64,000 bases of DNA, taken from assembly GCA_022749755.1 (NCBI GenBank), contig CM040444.1, positions 11,450,274-11,514,273 on the forward strand, written 5' to 3'. Positions 34,461 through 47,341 of the stretch are shown in pieces (positions within the stretch are counted from its first letter, which is position 1; every line of letters begins with the position of its first letter). A program made the position numbers and the translations under genes. The notes under the pieces are model-generated. The model was given only the letters and a program-made list of their open reading frames with translations. It made no database searches and was not told where the DNA came from. The DNA comes from Azadirachta indica (Eukaryota; Streptophyta; Magnoliopsida; Sapindales; Meliaceae).

Positions 34461-37400
34461 TCAATCATGATCAGTTAATGAGGTGCTTTGGTTGGAATGT
34501 CTATGTTGTTGAATAACCAAAACAGAACCATTGATTTGAAAATCCATCGAAGCCAAGAGATCTCCAACTGCTCCAAGCTCTGGACACTCTTCCCAATCAC
34601 TCATACCAGTTGTTAATGCTGAGTACCCTCTTCTTCCCTTTCCTACTATGAATAATGAATACATGTCTCTTATGTCTTTAAGCACTGTTAATGTTTCTTC
34701 TCCATTTCTTACATGCTTCTCTACATAACCAATTTTCCCTGATGACACAAACCTCTCACAGAAGTCACTTACAAACTCATTGTCCCTGTCATTTTCCACA
34801 TCATGTCTTGATAATGTTCTGAAGACTTCATCCCCTACATGGGCTGAAACATTTGGGTTACTGGTATCGGCCATGGTTGCTGCAGAAAGGAAACGAATGA
34901 CTGTCAGGTTTAGCTGAGGATGCATGGCGATTCTTTTGCTGCAAGCCAATGCCTCTCGATCATCAGGGCCTCCGAAAAACAATGTTGCTACATCTTGTAC
35001 TGTGTTAGGACTCAACAGCTTTGGAAACCTTAGACATCCACGATCGACAAGGATCCCTACTGAGCACGGGGCATGTCGGATAATCTTCTGGTTAGTGGTT
35101 CTCATCTCATCTCTCCCATTCTCCATCCTCCCATCAATACGTTGATGCATGTGAAACGGAAGAAAAATGAATGAAACTCGCAAATCCTCAGCTTTATTAC
35201 ACACATCTTCGTACATGTTGGGAAAAGATGACACAAGTTTGATCTGGCGAACGAAAAGCTTACTCTCAGAAGTGAAAATGTCAATGGCGTCATTGACTTC
35301 TATCACATCATTTCCTCCATATTCTTCCTCATCGCTGAACTGATCACCATCTTGGAGTTGGTGATACATCAAGGTATGTTTCTTTCGTCTCTTAGGGAGC
35401 TCAACGAGGTGCATGAAGTGAGGAGTAATGGCGGCAGCAGGAGAGCCATGCATAGCAGAGAATAAACCAAGTTGACAAGAAGCATTACGAGGAGCATAAA
35501 CACAGGACATCATTTGAAGTTCACTCTCTGGATCAAGAAATTCAATTGAAGTTCGAGTATGAGCAAATTGTGCTTCTTTTCTTCTCAATGTAAAAGACAC
35601 CACTGGCCCTGCGATCATTGTCTCAATAACTATAAATGCTATAAGCAAATCGCGTATTTCTTGACCCCACCAAGTCTGCGATAATAGTGAGAAACAAAAA
35701 AATTATACATTATGAAACATGAGAAACATGTAAGAAACAAAAGAAAATTTATATATTTACGAGGAAGGATTAATAGCATCTTAACTTTATAGCATTTCTT
35801 ATATCATACATAAGTTATTAGATGTATGCATATTTAATGGTCGTATGTACATTTATTATACTTTAATTAAATGTATTAGACTTAATTTTAACCATTTAAC
35901 ATATATAGATCAAGTAGTTTATAAATAATGTAAGAAATGTGTAAAGTTAAATAACTATTGAATCTTTTACGTACGTGTATTAGTTTGTGTGTATACGTGC
36001 ATACGCGTGCTGGGGAATGTCATTTTGGAACCAATATTTAAGAAATTATACTCCAATCACCTTCTTTGACATTATCTCCCTTAGCTCCCTAAAACATATT
36101 ATGTTACAGTAGCTAACAATGCAAGGGTAATGAAATAATTTGCCTTTGAAATAGTGTCCATAAGTTTTCTACCTTCTTTGTTATTTATTTGGTGATTGAT
36201 GGATTGGATACTAACAGAATTTTGATCAAAAGGCTAAATTATTTAAGTTTACTAAAATAACATTTAAGACACAGACTTTAAAATATAGGGAGTTTTTTGA
36301 AACAACATCGAACAAGATAACTAAACGTTGTTTTGTAAAACATTGGGGACCAAAATGAAATTCTTCATAAATAAATAATCAATAAAAAAGATATATTTAT
36401 AAGTAGGTACCTTATCAATAGGAGTGGAATCAATCGTAATAAGGTCTAAATGTCCTTTCATGCTGAGCATAAGGGCAAGAATGACTCCATCAAATTTAGG
36501 AATGTTTAGATAATGGCAAGCAAGAATTGTTCCCAAAATTTTGCTAACAAGGGCCATAGTCACCAGAATCACAACCACAGTTGCATATTCAGGAACTCTT
36601 TTCGTCAAAATTTTGACATCGAACTGGAAACCTGTGAAGCCAAAGTAAATTGGAAGAACGAAATTGTGAATAGCATAAGTTAGTTTATGCAACAATGTTC
36701 TTGCAGTTTTGCCTTCTCTTGGAAACATCAAACCCATAAGGAAACAGGGAAATGTGCTGTAAAGTCCATTGTATTCTATCACCATGCAAACAAATATAAG
36801 CAGAACCACAATGATTAAAATCTGAGAGTTGTATATGTACTTTCGGTATTGATTTCCTGTGTTGAACCAAAAGGCTAAGTAGTTATTCACAGGAATGAGT
36901 ACAGCAGTGAGAAAAGCTGAAACGAGTGCAAGTCTGAACATTCCTTCTTTTGTGAATGCAATGTAGAAGAAGAAGATTAATGCACCAGACATCTCGTTGA
37001 TCAACGAAGAACATATAGCCAATCGTCCTACTTCTGAGGTATCAAGCTTTAGTTCTGCTACCAATCGGATTACGACAGGAGAAGCTGAATTGGCGAAGAC
37101 AATGGAGACAACGACGATGAATGGGAAGGTGTTGTATGTGAGTTCTAGTATTCGGAGGACGATCAATGAGGTTGCTATACCAATTAGTATACTGATGATG
37201 AAGCCTCCGTAGGCAACGGTGCCCGCTGAACGCATATTCCGCTTCAAATAGTCCACATCTAACTCGAGACCGATCAAGAACATGAAGAATATGCGGGAGA
37301 AGAATGCGTAAACTCTGTAGTAATCTGCTGAAGAGATTTGGATGAAGAATTCTCGTATTTCCTTGATACGACACATCAATGAAGGACCAAGAACAAGGCC

Positions 37401-37632
37401 AGCCTGTTGAACAGATTCATAATAGATTACAGAAAAAGAACAAAAGATAACAGGGAAATTGTAAAACAGTTGTTAATACCAGGATTTGTGCGACAGGTCC
37501 TGGTTGTCCCAAGGGCTTTAGGACAAGGTGAAAGAGATGGGAGACGACAAGAATCCATGAAAACTGGTAGCTTGAGGTGATCAAAGGGTTAAATAGGCTT
37601 TCTTGGCACAGTACTCTTGCTGCTGCGTCCAT
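34461..37632 (-). CDS. CHX28: Cation/H+ antiporter, CHX28-like
   Basis: Three exons join in frame: 37632-37480 (51 codons from ATG), 37403-36411 (331 codons) and 35675-34461 (404 codons plus stop), giving 786 residues, normal for plant CHX proteins. Both introns are GT-AG and fall between codons. Residues 1 to about 410 form the multi-pass Na+/H+-exchanger domain. The rest is the cytosolic CHX tail with FLPFHMHQRIDG and FFGGPDDREAL. The N-terminus CQESLFNP, the acidic DEEEYGGNDVIEVNDAIDIF tail segment and NSASPVV (residues 156-162) resemble Arabidopsis CHX28 from recollection. Where most CHX members have Asn-Asp in the ion-binding helix, this protein has Asn-Glu (187-188). Endomembrane or plasma-membrane K+/Na+ and pH exchange is inferred from the family. 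Confidence 0.9.
35762..35970. mobile_element. MITE-like inverted repeat inside CHX28-like intron 2
   Basis: 'gattaatagcatcttaacttta' at the left is mirrored at the right by 'taaagttaaataactattgaatc', with 'catttcttatat' against 'aatgtaagaaatg' further in. The layout resembles MITE family A (10572, 34142) at greater divergence. It lies wholly inside the intron 36410-35676, away from both splice sites. Confidence 0.55.
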
Positions 37633-38172
37633 TTTTTGAAGGCAATAAAGATTGATTTATGTTCTGAGACAATAAAAGTTAATTTGTTTTTTGGATGAAC
37701 TTTAAGATCAGAAGCTCTATGAAACTTCAAGAGGAGGTAAGAGAGAAAGAAAAGATAGATGGTCGAAATTGAAGTCCCAGGTCTTCTGTTTTTCTCCCAA
37801 ATTCACTTCCTAGAAAATTTCGTTTTGATTTTCTTTTTTTGGGTAATGAATTTTTTGTGCGGTGTGTATTTTAACCGACTGAATAAATATGATAACACTG
37901 CCAGCGGTTTTGAAGCATATCATTGAAATTGTTACATAGGAGGTCAATATTAACTAGTAGTTTGTAAAATTAATTAAAGCGTATATTTCATAAAAAAATT
38001 TCTTTTTTAAGAAAGAATATATATTTTATGATATTTAAGAAACAAGGAGAAGCGTAAATAGTTGTCAAATACAACTTTTATTATTATGTAATTATCATAT
38101 AAAAGATAATTAGTAAAATTAAACAAAGGGTATTTTAGATTAAATATGAGACATCACTGGCAGCTAATCATG
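37633..38172. promoter_or_regulatory. Intergenic region upstream of CHX28-like gene and downstream of Tubby-like gene
   Basis: About 540 bp hold the presumed CHX28-like promoter and 5' UTR (nearest the ATG at 37632) and the 3' end of the Tubby-like gene. No convincing TATA box was fixed. Confidence 0.35.
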
Positions 38173-38178
38173 TTTATT
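38173..38178 (-). terminator. Candidate poly(A) signal of Tubby-like gene
   Basis: AATAAA on the minus strand about 280 bp past the stop codon; chosen by motif and distance only. Confidence 0.4.
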
Positions 38179-38454
38179 TGCAATATGAATGATAAATAAA
38201 GAAAATGTCTCAAGGAGTTTACAATTATGTGAATGAGTCCTGTTATCAGGACAACAGAGCAGAGCAGCACTACCAGGAAGCAGTTACAATTGAGATATTA
38301 CAACAGAAACAAACATTTGACAACAACAATCCTACCTAAAACCAAAAGAAAACACTACTAATGCTCAAAAGATTGTCATTAAATTACTGTTTTCTTCTCC
38401 TCTATTTGCTCATACCACACTCGAGAGAGAAATATCTATCTTTTATTTTTCATT

Positions 38455-41400
38455 CTATTCACAAGCCAATTTGGTGTCGAAGCTACTCAAGCAGATGGCG
38501 AAAGCCTGAAATGCCGAAAGGGGATAGCGATAATCCATGGTGAACATGTCTTTCCCAACTTTACCAAACTGTAGAATTATCTTATCATGCTCCGCTGGTG
38601 CAGGTTGAGAGGGAGTCGGAGCACCAGCTGCCGGTTGTGTTGCAGCAATCAACTGAAAATTCTTAACGGATGCAACAGTCACCCGCCCCCGAAAATTGAG
38701 GCACCAGCACTGTAATTGTTCATGCCATCTTGGGGGCTTGTTTTTGAGGACCAAGGGTCTCATTTTGCCATCCTCATCATCATCACGAGGTGCACCAAGT
38801 TCAGAGAATCGTGAGCTGCTGAATTCAACAGAGTGGTCAAGAGACTTTGAGAAAGACATACTCCGGAACGAGTCCTCTAGAGATCGGGGGAGAAGCTCAG
38901 GCTGACCAGGTACACTGCCACCAGCATCAAGTGATGAGGCTGGGATTGAGTGCATGACACAATGCATCCTTCGTGGGCCTCGTGTGCCAAGCACATTTAG
39001 TTCATAAGCTATTTGGGCTATATTATAGCTGCCAGTTGGGACTTTTGGTGAGACCTTTTTAGAATAAAATCTTCGGCTTGTACGTCCCGGAGGGCTGATA
39101 TTAGCAGAGGTGTATGGGGGCTGTGTGTCGTATATTATAAACTTCGTCCCGAGAAAATTTGACCTGCAATTAAATTCATAAACTTAATATATTTATGGAA
39201 ACGAAACCAGTTTATACGCATTTATATGTATGCAAAGAGATTCCATATCGAAATTAAAAAATCTCCTCTCAATGTTGAAATCAAACCAGGACAAGAATGG
39301 AATTCAGTGACTATAATCCATACTAATAAAAGTGCCTAGCTTCTCGGTGCCCCCCTACTGATTCACCCTAAATTATCCTCCAAAACGTTTTGATTCGAAA
39401 TTCGAACAGACAAAATGAAAACTGCAGTTACTCCGGTCAAGGATAATTGTGCTATGTCAAAATTGACCTCACTGAGGGATATAACAAATTCACTAAATCA
39501 GACAGACCACCAAAGAACATTGCTCTTTTAAACAGAAAATCTTCATTCAATAAATTTCAGAATGGAACCGTAATCATATCTTGATGCAAAAAAATCAAAT
39601 GAAGCGTATGCCCATTGCACGTGCACCTGTGGGGCGAGAAAAGAAAGAAAATAGGTTGTGAATGTCTCCATTTTGTATTCTTACCTCAATTTTCCAATAT
39701 AAGTGCTGCTTGATCTTGAAATGTTGTCAGCATCCATAGAGATTACATACTCTGTACAAGTAGTTCGGCGTGTCCTTTTTGCAGACAGAAGGAATTTCCC
39801 ATTTTCAACTAGTAAAGCTGCAAAGAAGGAAATGACAGCATAAATACAGCAGTATAGTAAAATGAAGTTTTCACTTCAAATCATTTAATACAGGATTATT
39901 CCAATCTAGGGGAATCATAAAGTTCACAGCTCCTCAATTGCACAACATTTTAGAAGGTAGATTAGAATATATAATATATATTCAAACACATCTCCAAATT
40001 ACAATGAAAAATTGGTAATAATTGACTGAAGAGAAGACTTAACAAATAATTCAAGACATGATATTGAACACAACTCCAGCATTGACAAACAGAAGTTACA
40101 AGGCCCTTTGAACCATATTGCAAAACGTCTCTTTACCGACTGACCAAGTTGAGAGCTATCGTAACTATCTTATATTTTTTTATCACAATCAGATTAACTT
40201 CACCTCAACTCATGAACTGCTATGACAAAAAATTTTACACTAGAAGCATGATGCAAAACATAAAACACCAAGGGAAATCAATAAAAGCATTTAAATTTCA
40301 TAAGAGGATAGAGCTCTCAACAAACCACTAATGTTTTCTCTTAACACTATAGCTATCGAGGAAGCCTTTTAATATCCTAGAGACCCTCATGCCTACGCAT
40401 CTGAAAGAGAAGACTTTTGAAGCGGTCTTGTCTCAGGTTGCACACGTAAATATTTAGCATTCAGACTAATAATTCAGAAGAGAAACAATAATCTCTTTAT
40501 ATATCAAAACACATAAAAGTGGGTAACCATTATAAGTTGTGGTTGCCTGTCTTATTTCCTTGTTCTCATATACAACATGAATATTTGGCAAATTCTCAAA
40601 CATTCTTTCTCCAATCAACCTTATTTATAGTAAGTAACAGATAGCTTGCGTTTTCAATGATTGATCCAGAATAAAACACACGTGACAATGCGTGATCGGC
40701 ATCCCATACTTCCAAAAGGGAACATTTGAAATGAAGTCAGGCACTGTGCATAAGACAACATAAGTTTCAGGAACCAAAAACAAAAGCATTTGATTAATAA
40801 CTATGAAGAATAGGGTGTTTATTAAGCTTATTGTACTTCTTTGTTATTTTCCCTTCTGTACATATTTCAAAACACATCCATATTGCACAAGAGGTCTGAA
40901 ATGTGGCAAAGTAAGGGAGACAACATGCTGCCCAATACAAATTTGTGATACTATAAAGTAATAAACTGGAATAGATCCATGCAATGCAAAAATAAACAGC
41001 CGACATAACTGCACTTGCAGAAAAGAAATCAATAAACACAAAACCACCAAATGAAAGTATTTTTCTTGGTAAATATGTGCTGAACCAAATAATAGGCAAT
41101 CAATCAATAATCGAATCAACCACCTAATCAACACAACAAACAAGGAGACTCATGAAATCAACGTCATCTAACAAATTAGAGGGAATGTACTCACCAGGGC
41201 TAAGACACAAAAAAAGGTGATATGTTAAATTAGATTTATCCCTTTTAATGAAGCATTGAATGGTTCCGTCACGTGGACCGGGCTGGAAAATAAAAACCAA
41301 ATTAAATTAGTAATAATTTCTTCAAGATCATAGAATGAAAAAGTACTTTTAACAAACAACTGTTTCAAAAAAATGCAGTAGATGAGAGTCCTAAGGACTG

Positions 41401-41777
41401 ACAGAACAACCGGAAACAAAAGACACTACCTGCTTCAGGGACACCGGAAAAGTAAGTTTCCCACAGAACTCTGGACTTCTAACAATGTCTTTGCACATAG
41501 CCCTCCAAGACCGGCACACAGCGGCACATGCCACAACATGTTTTCGAGCAGGCCAAGAACTCTCACTCTCCTCCAACCTCTTGATTACATCACAAAGCAG
41601 CTCCGGCGGAAGACTAGCCCAATGACTATTTTGAACTACAATAGGCTGGTCGTGCAAATCATTTAAAGAACCATGAGATTTCCCTCTATGATGACCAGTC
41701 AGTCTAACATCAAAACTCCGTCTGGATAAGCTCCCCAAACTATCTCTTACATCACGAACTATGCTACGGAATGACAT
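38455..41777 (-). CDS. Tubby-like F-box protein (TLP)
   Basis: Four coding exons join in frame: 41777-41430 (116 codons from [13 protein letters not shown]), 41282-41195, 39817-39685 and 39163-38455 (stop TAG). They give 425 residues, the usual plant TLP size. All introns are GT-AG. Residues 53-100 are the F-box ([18 protein letters not shown]). From about 117 to the end lies the Tubby domain: [53 protein letters not shown] and the canonical C-terminus [10 protein letters not shown]. In this family the F-box links to SKP1/SCF ubiquitin ligases and the Tubby domain binds membrane phosphoinositides; the role here is inferred. No lesion is seen. The last and the first coding exon are separated by about 2.3 kb, mostly the long intron 41194-39818. 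Confidence 0.93.
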
Positions 41778-43135
41778 TTTATAAATTGTTCCCAACACTA
41801 GTACTATTGTATGTAAATCTCTCTTTTGAATAACTCTGATAAATTATATTCCTCCAGTCATGTACATATGCTGCCAATGAACAGAAAAGCAAATCAGTTC
41901 CCGCCACAAATCTGACCAACAAAGAACTAAAGGTACGAGATAAAATAAAAAAATAACAAAAGGCATGAAAAGATAAAAGAAAAAATGAAAAGAAACAACC
42001 AGTAAAAGTCAGGGTCACATGGACTCCAAAGATGGCTGAATAGGCAAACTTTTTTGAACAACAAACCTTTTATTTCATAGACGATATGGTAGCATCCTTT
42101 TTAGGTCCTTAGACCTTGCTTTTTAATCAAAAAGCTATCTCAGCTCTACTAAACTAAAGAAATACCATAACAGCCTCATTAGTTTAGTATATATAACTTA
42201 GAAGGAAAATCAAAAGCAGCAAAAGAGGAAAGTAGAACTGACTTTTGACAAATTTCCTTCTTTAGAGTTGAAAAAGGAAAAGGAAAAATGGTTACACATA
42301 CCAAGCAAAAGTAGCCCACATCAAAAGAATGAAGAACAACTGCTTTCTCAACAGAAATTACTGAGTTTTTTAGGCCAGAAATCCCATTGACTTTGAGAAG
42401 AGAGGACTAATAGATATTAGCCAGTTCATAAACTCAAAGAACTCCAAATTTCATACCAATTCTCTTCATATTTCAATCTGCTATTATATTTAGCATCAGA
42501 TTAAATAATTTCTCCAAAAAATACTAGTATTATCTAACATGGGTTGCTATATTTCTTAAAAGAAAAACAAAATATGTGTTGTTGCAGAAAAGTTGAATAA
42601 ATTCAAGTGTGCAGAACTAGAACACCAGTTAGAATTAAGAATCCCACAACCAATTTCCAAAAACACTAAGCATGAGAAATACTAACCTGTTATAATAAAA
42701 ATGCTAAAGCTGGTCAAAGCTCCAGAAATTAAATCACAACTCACCAAAGATCTGCAACAAGGCATCAGAGAATGCAAGAAAACTTAGAACAATTAAAGCA
42801 AAACCCTTCAACCTCACAGCATAAAAAATAGATAGACATGAAAAAGCTATCAAAAAAACAAAAGATATTAGGCAGAAAACAAGAAGAAACTATGAAGGAA
42901 CTATAAAAAAACAAAGAATTTGTAGACAAAAATAAAAATTTAAAAAACAAAAACAGAGAGATCCCGTACCTGAATATTTATCTACCAAGACAAAAACTAA
43001 AGAAAAATCAGATAACTTTTAAATTGCGAGAGAAACAGAAACAGAAACAGAAACAGAAACGAAGAAAGTCAAGTCAGAACACAACAACACAACTAACAGC
43101 AGCACCTCTTCAAGGGTTTACTTTGGGGTCTTCCT
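41778..43135 (-). promoter_or_regulatory. 5' UTR of Tubby-like gene with probable intron
   Basis: A leader exon of about 43135-42970 ends in CAG then GTACGG (minus strand), a good donor. A matching acceptor TTGGCAG lies near 41873, about 95 bp upstream of the ATG. The exon is pyrimidine-rich and contains four tandem TTTCTG hexamers (about 43034-43060). This structure is predicted from splice motifs only. No gene was seen inside the ~1.1-kb intron. Confidence 0.5.
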
Positions 43136-44340
43136 AATCCGGAATCCAAAGCAACATTTAAATTTGGTTAAATAACAATACCAACATGTTTTATTATTTA
43201 TTTATTTATTTTTAATGTATTTTAGCTTTTGTTTTATATTATTTAAATTAAATAATTGACGTGAATGGAATTTTTATATAGCCCCACTAGAGTACATGTT
43301 CAAGCAACGAGCAGTTACTCGGTTTGACTTTTTCCCTTGTTGTCTCCCTCTCACGGAAGCCGCGGTGTTTGTAGTATTCCTCTCACTCTTTTCCCTTTTT
43401 CTTTTTTCTTTTTTCTTTTTTCTTATTCTTAATTTTATATTTTGTAAAATGAAATAAGTAAATAACAGTAATTATTTAGTTTTAAATTATAAGATAATTC
43501 AGATATTATTAAAATATACATGTTTAATTCATATTTGGATGTGTTTTTGCAATAGACATTAATTTCTATGTATTTATGCATTTTTTAATCATAGCAAAAA
43601 TTAATTTAAAAAGTTATTTTGTTCTTTATTTATTTTACTATTACATTTAGAAATATTTATAATAGTTTTTTCTTTTTAATTAAAATTATATATAATGGGT
43701 TTTCTTAACTTAATTCTTTTTAATTAAATTTGAATAAAAATGTCATTTTTGAACTAACCCTTTATAAAATTTTTCACTATTAGTAACACAAAGTCAAACT
43801 TCTAATAAATTTTTAATTGTAATATTAATATATTAGTTTTTATTATAATGTGTAATATTAAAAAGAAGAAGAAAGAAAGAAAGAATAGCTGCTAATAACT
43901 AATTACTCATCTCTCAATGTCTAATTGATTTTAGCAATGAAAGTATCAATACAACTTAAAAAATTTAGAGTTACATTTCTTTTAAATTTGGTAGAAAAGA
44001 CATTAATTAACGATAAATAGTTAACTTTTTGATACAGGAAAATTTTATTTGGATTTAGGACCGCATATAAAAAAAAAGGCTAAAGTTAACGTATTTTATA
44101 GCGATATATGTATAAATATATGTATTTATACATACACACATGTGCATGAGAATAATGAAGAGTCTCTTAATTTTACAAATCTATTATATTATTTATAGAC
44201 CATTACATATAATTATTTTTAAAAAAATTTAATTTAATATATTATAATTAATATACATAAAAAATATAATCTCAAAATTTATAAATAATATAAAAAGACG
44301 TGTAAAATTAAAAAAATATAAATGTCTCGTTCTCTCTCAC
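43136..44340. other. Promoter side of Tubby-like gene, then gene-free AT-rich DNA
   Basis: Contains pyrimidine-rich runs of the form CTTTTTT (43392-43430) and an inverted-repeat element with 'gtctcttaattttacaaat' near 44162 and 'gacgtgtaaaattaa' near 44298, whose inner parts also mirror ('attatttatag' / 'ataaataat'). No coding frame was recognised. Confidence 0.4.
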
Positions 44341-44815
44341 ACATATATAATAATAATAATAAGCAAAATTGCATTTCTAACCCTATCTTTCGCTCTGGGC
44401 TGCATTTTCTTCTTCTTCATAGATTAGATTAGATTAGATTAGGGTTTTGCTTTTGCTTTTGCTTTGACTTTGACGGGGTTCAGCAGCACTCTTCATGCCA
44501 ACTTCTTCGCTCTAACCTCGAAACTTCCTACAAAATTCTAATCTATACTGCATTAGAATATATATCACTCTAACCCCTCATTATTTTCCATAATTTCAAC
44601 TTTGTCTCTGTAATTCTTAAAAATATTCAATCACAACCCATATAAAATATAATTCATATTGTCATCATTTTTGAGAGTCCAGAGAGAGAGGGAGGATTGG
44701 AGCTTTCTTATGTCTGCTAAGACTTTTCTTTTCCGATAAGGAGTTGTTCTGTTGTGATTCTTAAAATCTTGTATTAATAACTTATGTTTTCTATCTTATC
44801 GGATAATGGTTTGTA
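44341..44815. other. Orphan leader-like segment with telo-box and GATTA repeats
   Basis: It contains 'attgcatttctaaccctatc', a run of four GATTA-type repeats ending in 'attagggttttgc' (about 44420-44450), and pyrimidine-rich and GAGA-rich words. These resemble a plant 5' UTR or core promoter with a telo-box. No open coding frame follows on either strand. The words 'ccgataag' (about 44734) and 'cttatcgg' (about 44796) could pair across a ~55-nt loop. It may be a noncoding transcript or the promoter of a lost gene. Confidence 0.3.
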
Positions 44816-46511
44816 CTCCTTTAAATTCTTAATTATTTTCAATGTATGTTTACAAATATTGTAATAGATAATAGTCTCTTAATTTTACATAATTTTTATA
44901 CTATTTATATATTGTTGAATGTAAATACTTTTAACAACTGAGATTAAATCAAATACATTTAATTAATATATAATAAATATACTATAGTTAATGTATATAT
45001 AAAATACAGTTCAACCATTAAAAATATTTAAATCTAATAGTTTACAAATAATATAAAATTTTTTTTAAAATTAATTAATATTTTTAGAAATAAAATATAT
45101 AGGTAAAATTAACATTTTTATTCACCTAAGTGCTAAAATTGAAAATCTCATGCTTAAGATATGATAAAGTTATCGATCACAAGCTAATATTAAAAATTAA
45201 AAGTAGTATTAAATTCAAAGATAATACAAGAGATCAAATTACCATTACACCAAATTGAAAGATAATGATCGTTATTTATTTTAACAAGTTTGATTAGTTA
45301 AGATCAGATAAGTGAGAAAGAAACGTAAAAATTAATTGATTTGGTTGATAAAATTTTTTAGATTCAAACCTCGCTGGCATTAAATTAGAAAGAGATATTT
45401 CATATTTGTACGATAAAATTGTATTTCTTGTAATATTGAAAAAATAAGAAGAGAAAGGTCAGTTTCAAGCTTTTTTGTTTTTTTGAACGCTCTTGGTTTG
45501 CGTTATAAATTAAAAAGAGTTGGTGTAATGTTGACCCAAGAGAGCATCCTAGGGACATAATTGGTGTTTGTTATTCAAAATGTGGTCAGAAAAAGTGGGT
45601 GGGGTTCAGGTGACCTTATTTATGCTCTCATCATCATAATTTGAATAATAATTGGCAACATTTTGTCAATTTTCTCTGGCCAAATTTTTTTTTTTTAATT
45701 TTTCAATTCAATTATTTTACCATCATTTTCCTATACATTTGTTTTATTTAGTTCTATATTGACTTTATAAAAAAAAAAAAACTTTTTTAATTTATGATAA
45801 TTACTTTATTCTTTTAGCAATAAATTTTTAGTGGAAGTTTTCTTTAAATAGCACTCGTTAATTTTAGGGGACGTTTGGTAAGGAAAATAGGTTGAGATTA
45901 GATTAGGATTGAACTATTTCTTTTTTTTTTTATCTAATCTTATTAATAAAAAAATAAAAAATGAAGTTATTTGCTCGATGTGGTGTCATGTTATAAGTTA
46001 TTGAGTTAAAATTAATTTTTTTAATTATTAGTTAGATAAAAATTATTAGTTGTCATCACTTAAGTTTTGTTCCAAGATATGAAGATTACAATATATTTTA
46101 AAATTAATATCATACTTATAATAACTACTAATATTATATAAAAAATTTATTGACAATTGAGAGTTTTGGGTAAGTATAATATGGTACCGCTGGAAAATTT
46201 ATATCTAATTTGGTAAATTTTACTTGCACCATTTGAGAGTAAAATTATTGAAAGATTGAAGATATAAATCCCTTTCATCATCTCGCTTGTTTTGTTTTTC
46301 AATGACATCTACGTTAATTAAGTTCAAATCGTGCAACAAACAAATTAAATGAATATATCTACATTAATTAGATTCAGTTTTTCAATGAATTTTTTTTATT
46401 AAACGAGTATATACTAAACAATTAACTTTGTATGTCAATCTCACCTTAAATTCTTATATATTCTACAATATTATTATAAATTTATTGTTATGAAGCTGGA
46501 CCAGTCCTATT
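44816..46511. other. Gene-free AT-rich region
   Basis: Includes an inverted-repeat remnant at about 44870-45065 ('gtctcttaattttacataat' against 'caaataatataaaa...') related to the one at 44160-44310, and 'gggacgtttggtaagg' near 45868 resembling the end of a MITE. No genes were recognised. Confidence 0.4.
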
Positions 46512-46862
46512 AGGGGTGACAATTTAAATTATCATGTCATATTCGTATCATATCAAATAAAAATATAAATTAGTTTAAATTATCTATTTAATAATCATGT
46601 CACTCTTTTAATATTTTTCTAATATATTTGAATATATACATATTAAATTATAAATGAGTTAACATAAAATAATTTTTTAAAAAATTAATCTTGTAATAAA
46701 TAGATTCACGTATTAAAACTTTTAAATTTATACCCGACTCAATTATTAATTATGTTACATCATTATAACCCATTTATTAATCATATTAGTTTAAATCAAC
46801 CCAATTATACTAACTTCTTATTGTGTTAAGTTGATAAATCGCATAAAAAATTGTCACCCTTG
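46512..46862. mobile_element. Small TIR element, ~350 bp
   Basis: The left end 'aggggtgacaattt' (46512-46525) is mirrored by the right end, whose reverse complement is 'aagggtgacaattttt' (about 46847-46861). The interior is AT-rich and non-coding. A related left end, 'ggcgtgacaattcgg', occurs at 49953. A target duplication was not confirmed. Confidence 0.6.
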
Positions 46863-47341
46863 TATATATTTTAAAAATTAATTCAATACTGGTGTAATCA
46901 ACAAAAACCCAAGTACTTTTGCACATTTTCTATTTATATATATACCTCTTACACTTATTCATTCATCTCTAATCCAGTTAATTTTAATTTAAGGATAATT
47001 AAATATCCATTATAGAAAGTACAAATTAATGATCTGCAACCTAACAGTTGAAAATAAAGTCTTAGATTATGCTCGTTTTTCAACAAAGTTAGGTGTATAT
47101 AGAAAGAGTCAAGAGGAGGGTTGATTAGAGCAATATCATGACCTACTATTGCCGGAAACACAGACACACACACATCTATATGTAGAATTGATAAAATAAA
47201 CAGAAAGAGATTATTTCATGTCACTTAATGTGATTTATATGTATTATTCAAAGTTACAACGTATGCAATACATATGTATATGCATATGATGACAAAATCA
47301 TTGATGCAAACAAGACTACCAACTCCTTACATATATATGCT
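46863..47341. other. 3' flank of secreted-peptide gene
   Basis: No gene was recognised. It contains two 'atatatat' runs and the probable 3' UTR of the peptide gene at its right edge. Confidence 0.35.

Noticed and set aside
34924..35293. Open frames overlapping CHX28-like exon 3
   Set aside because: Shadow frames of a confidently identified coding exon.
44730..44810. Possible microRNA hairpin from 'ccgataag'/'cttatcgg'
   Set aside because: Only about 10-12 paired bases around a long loop; no known mature miRNA sequence was recognised.
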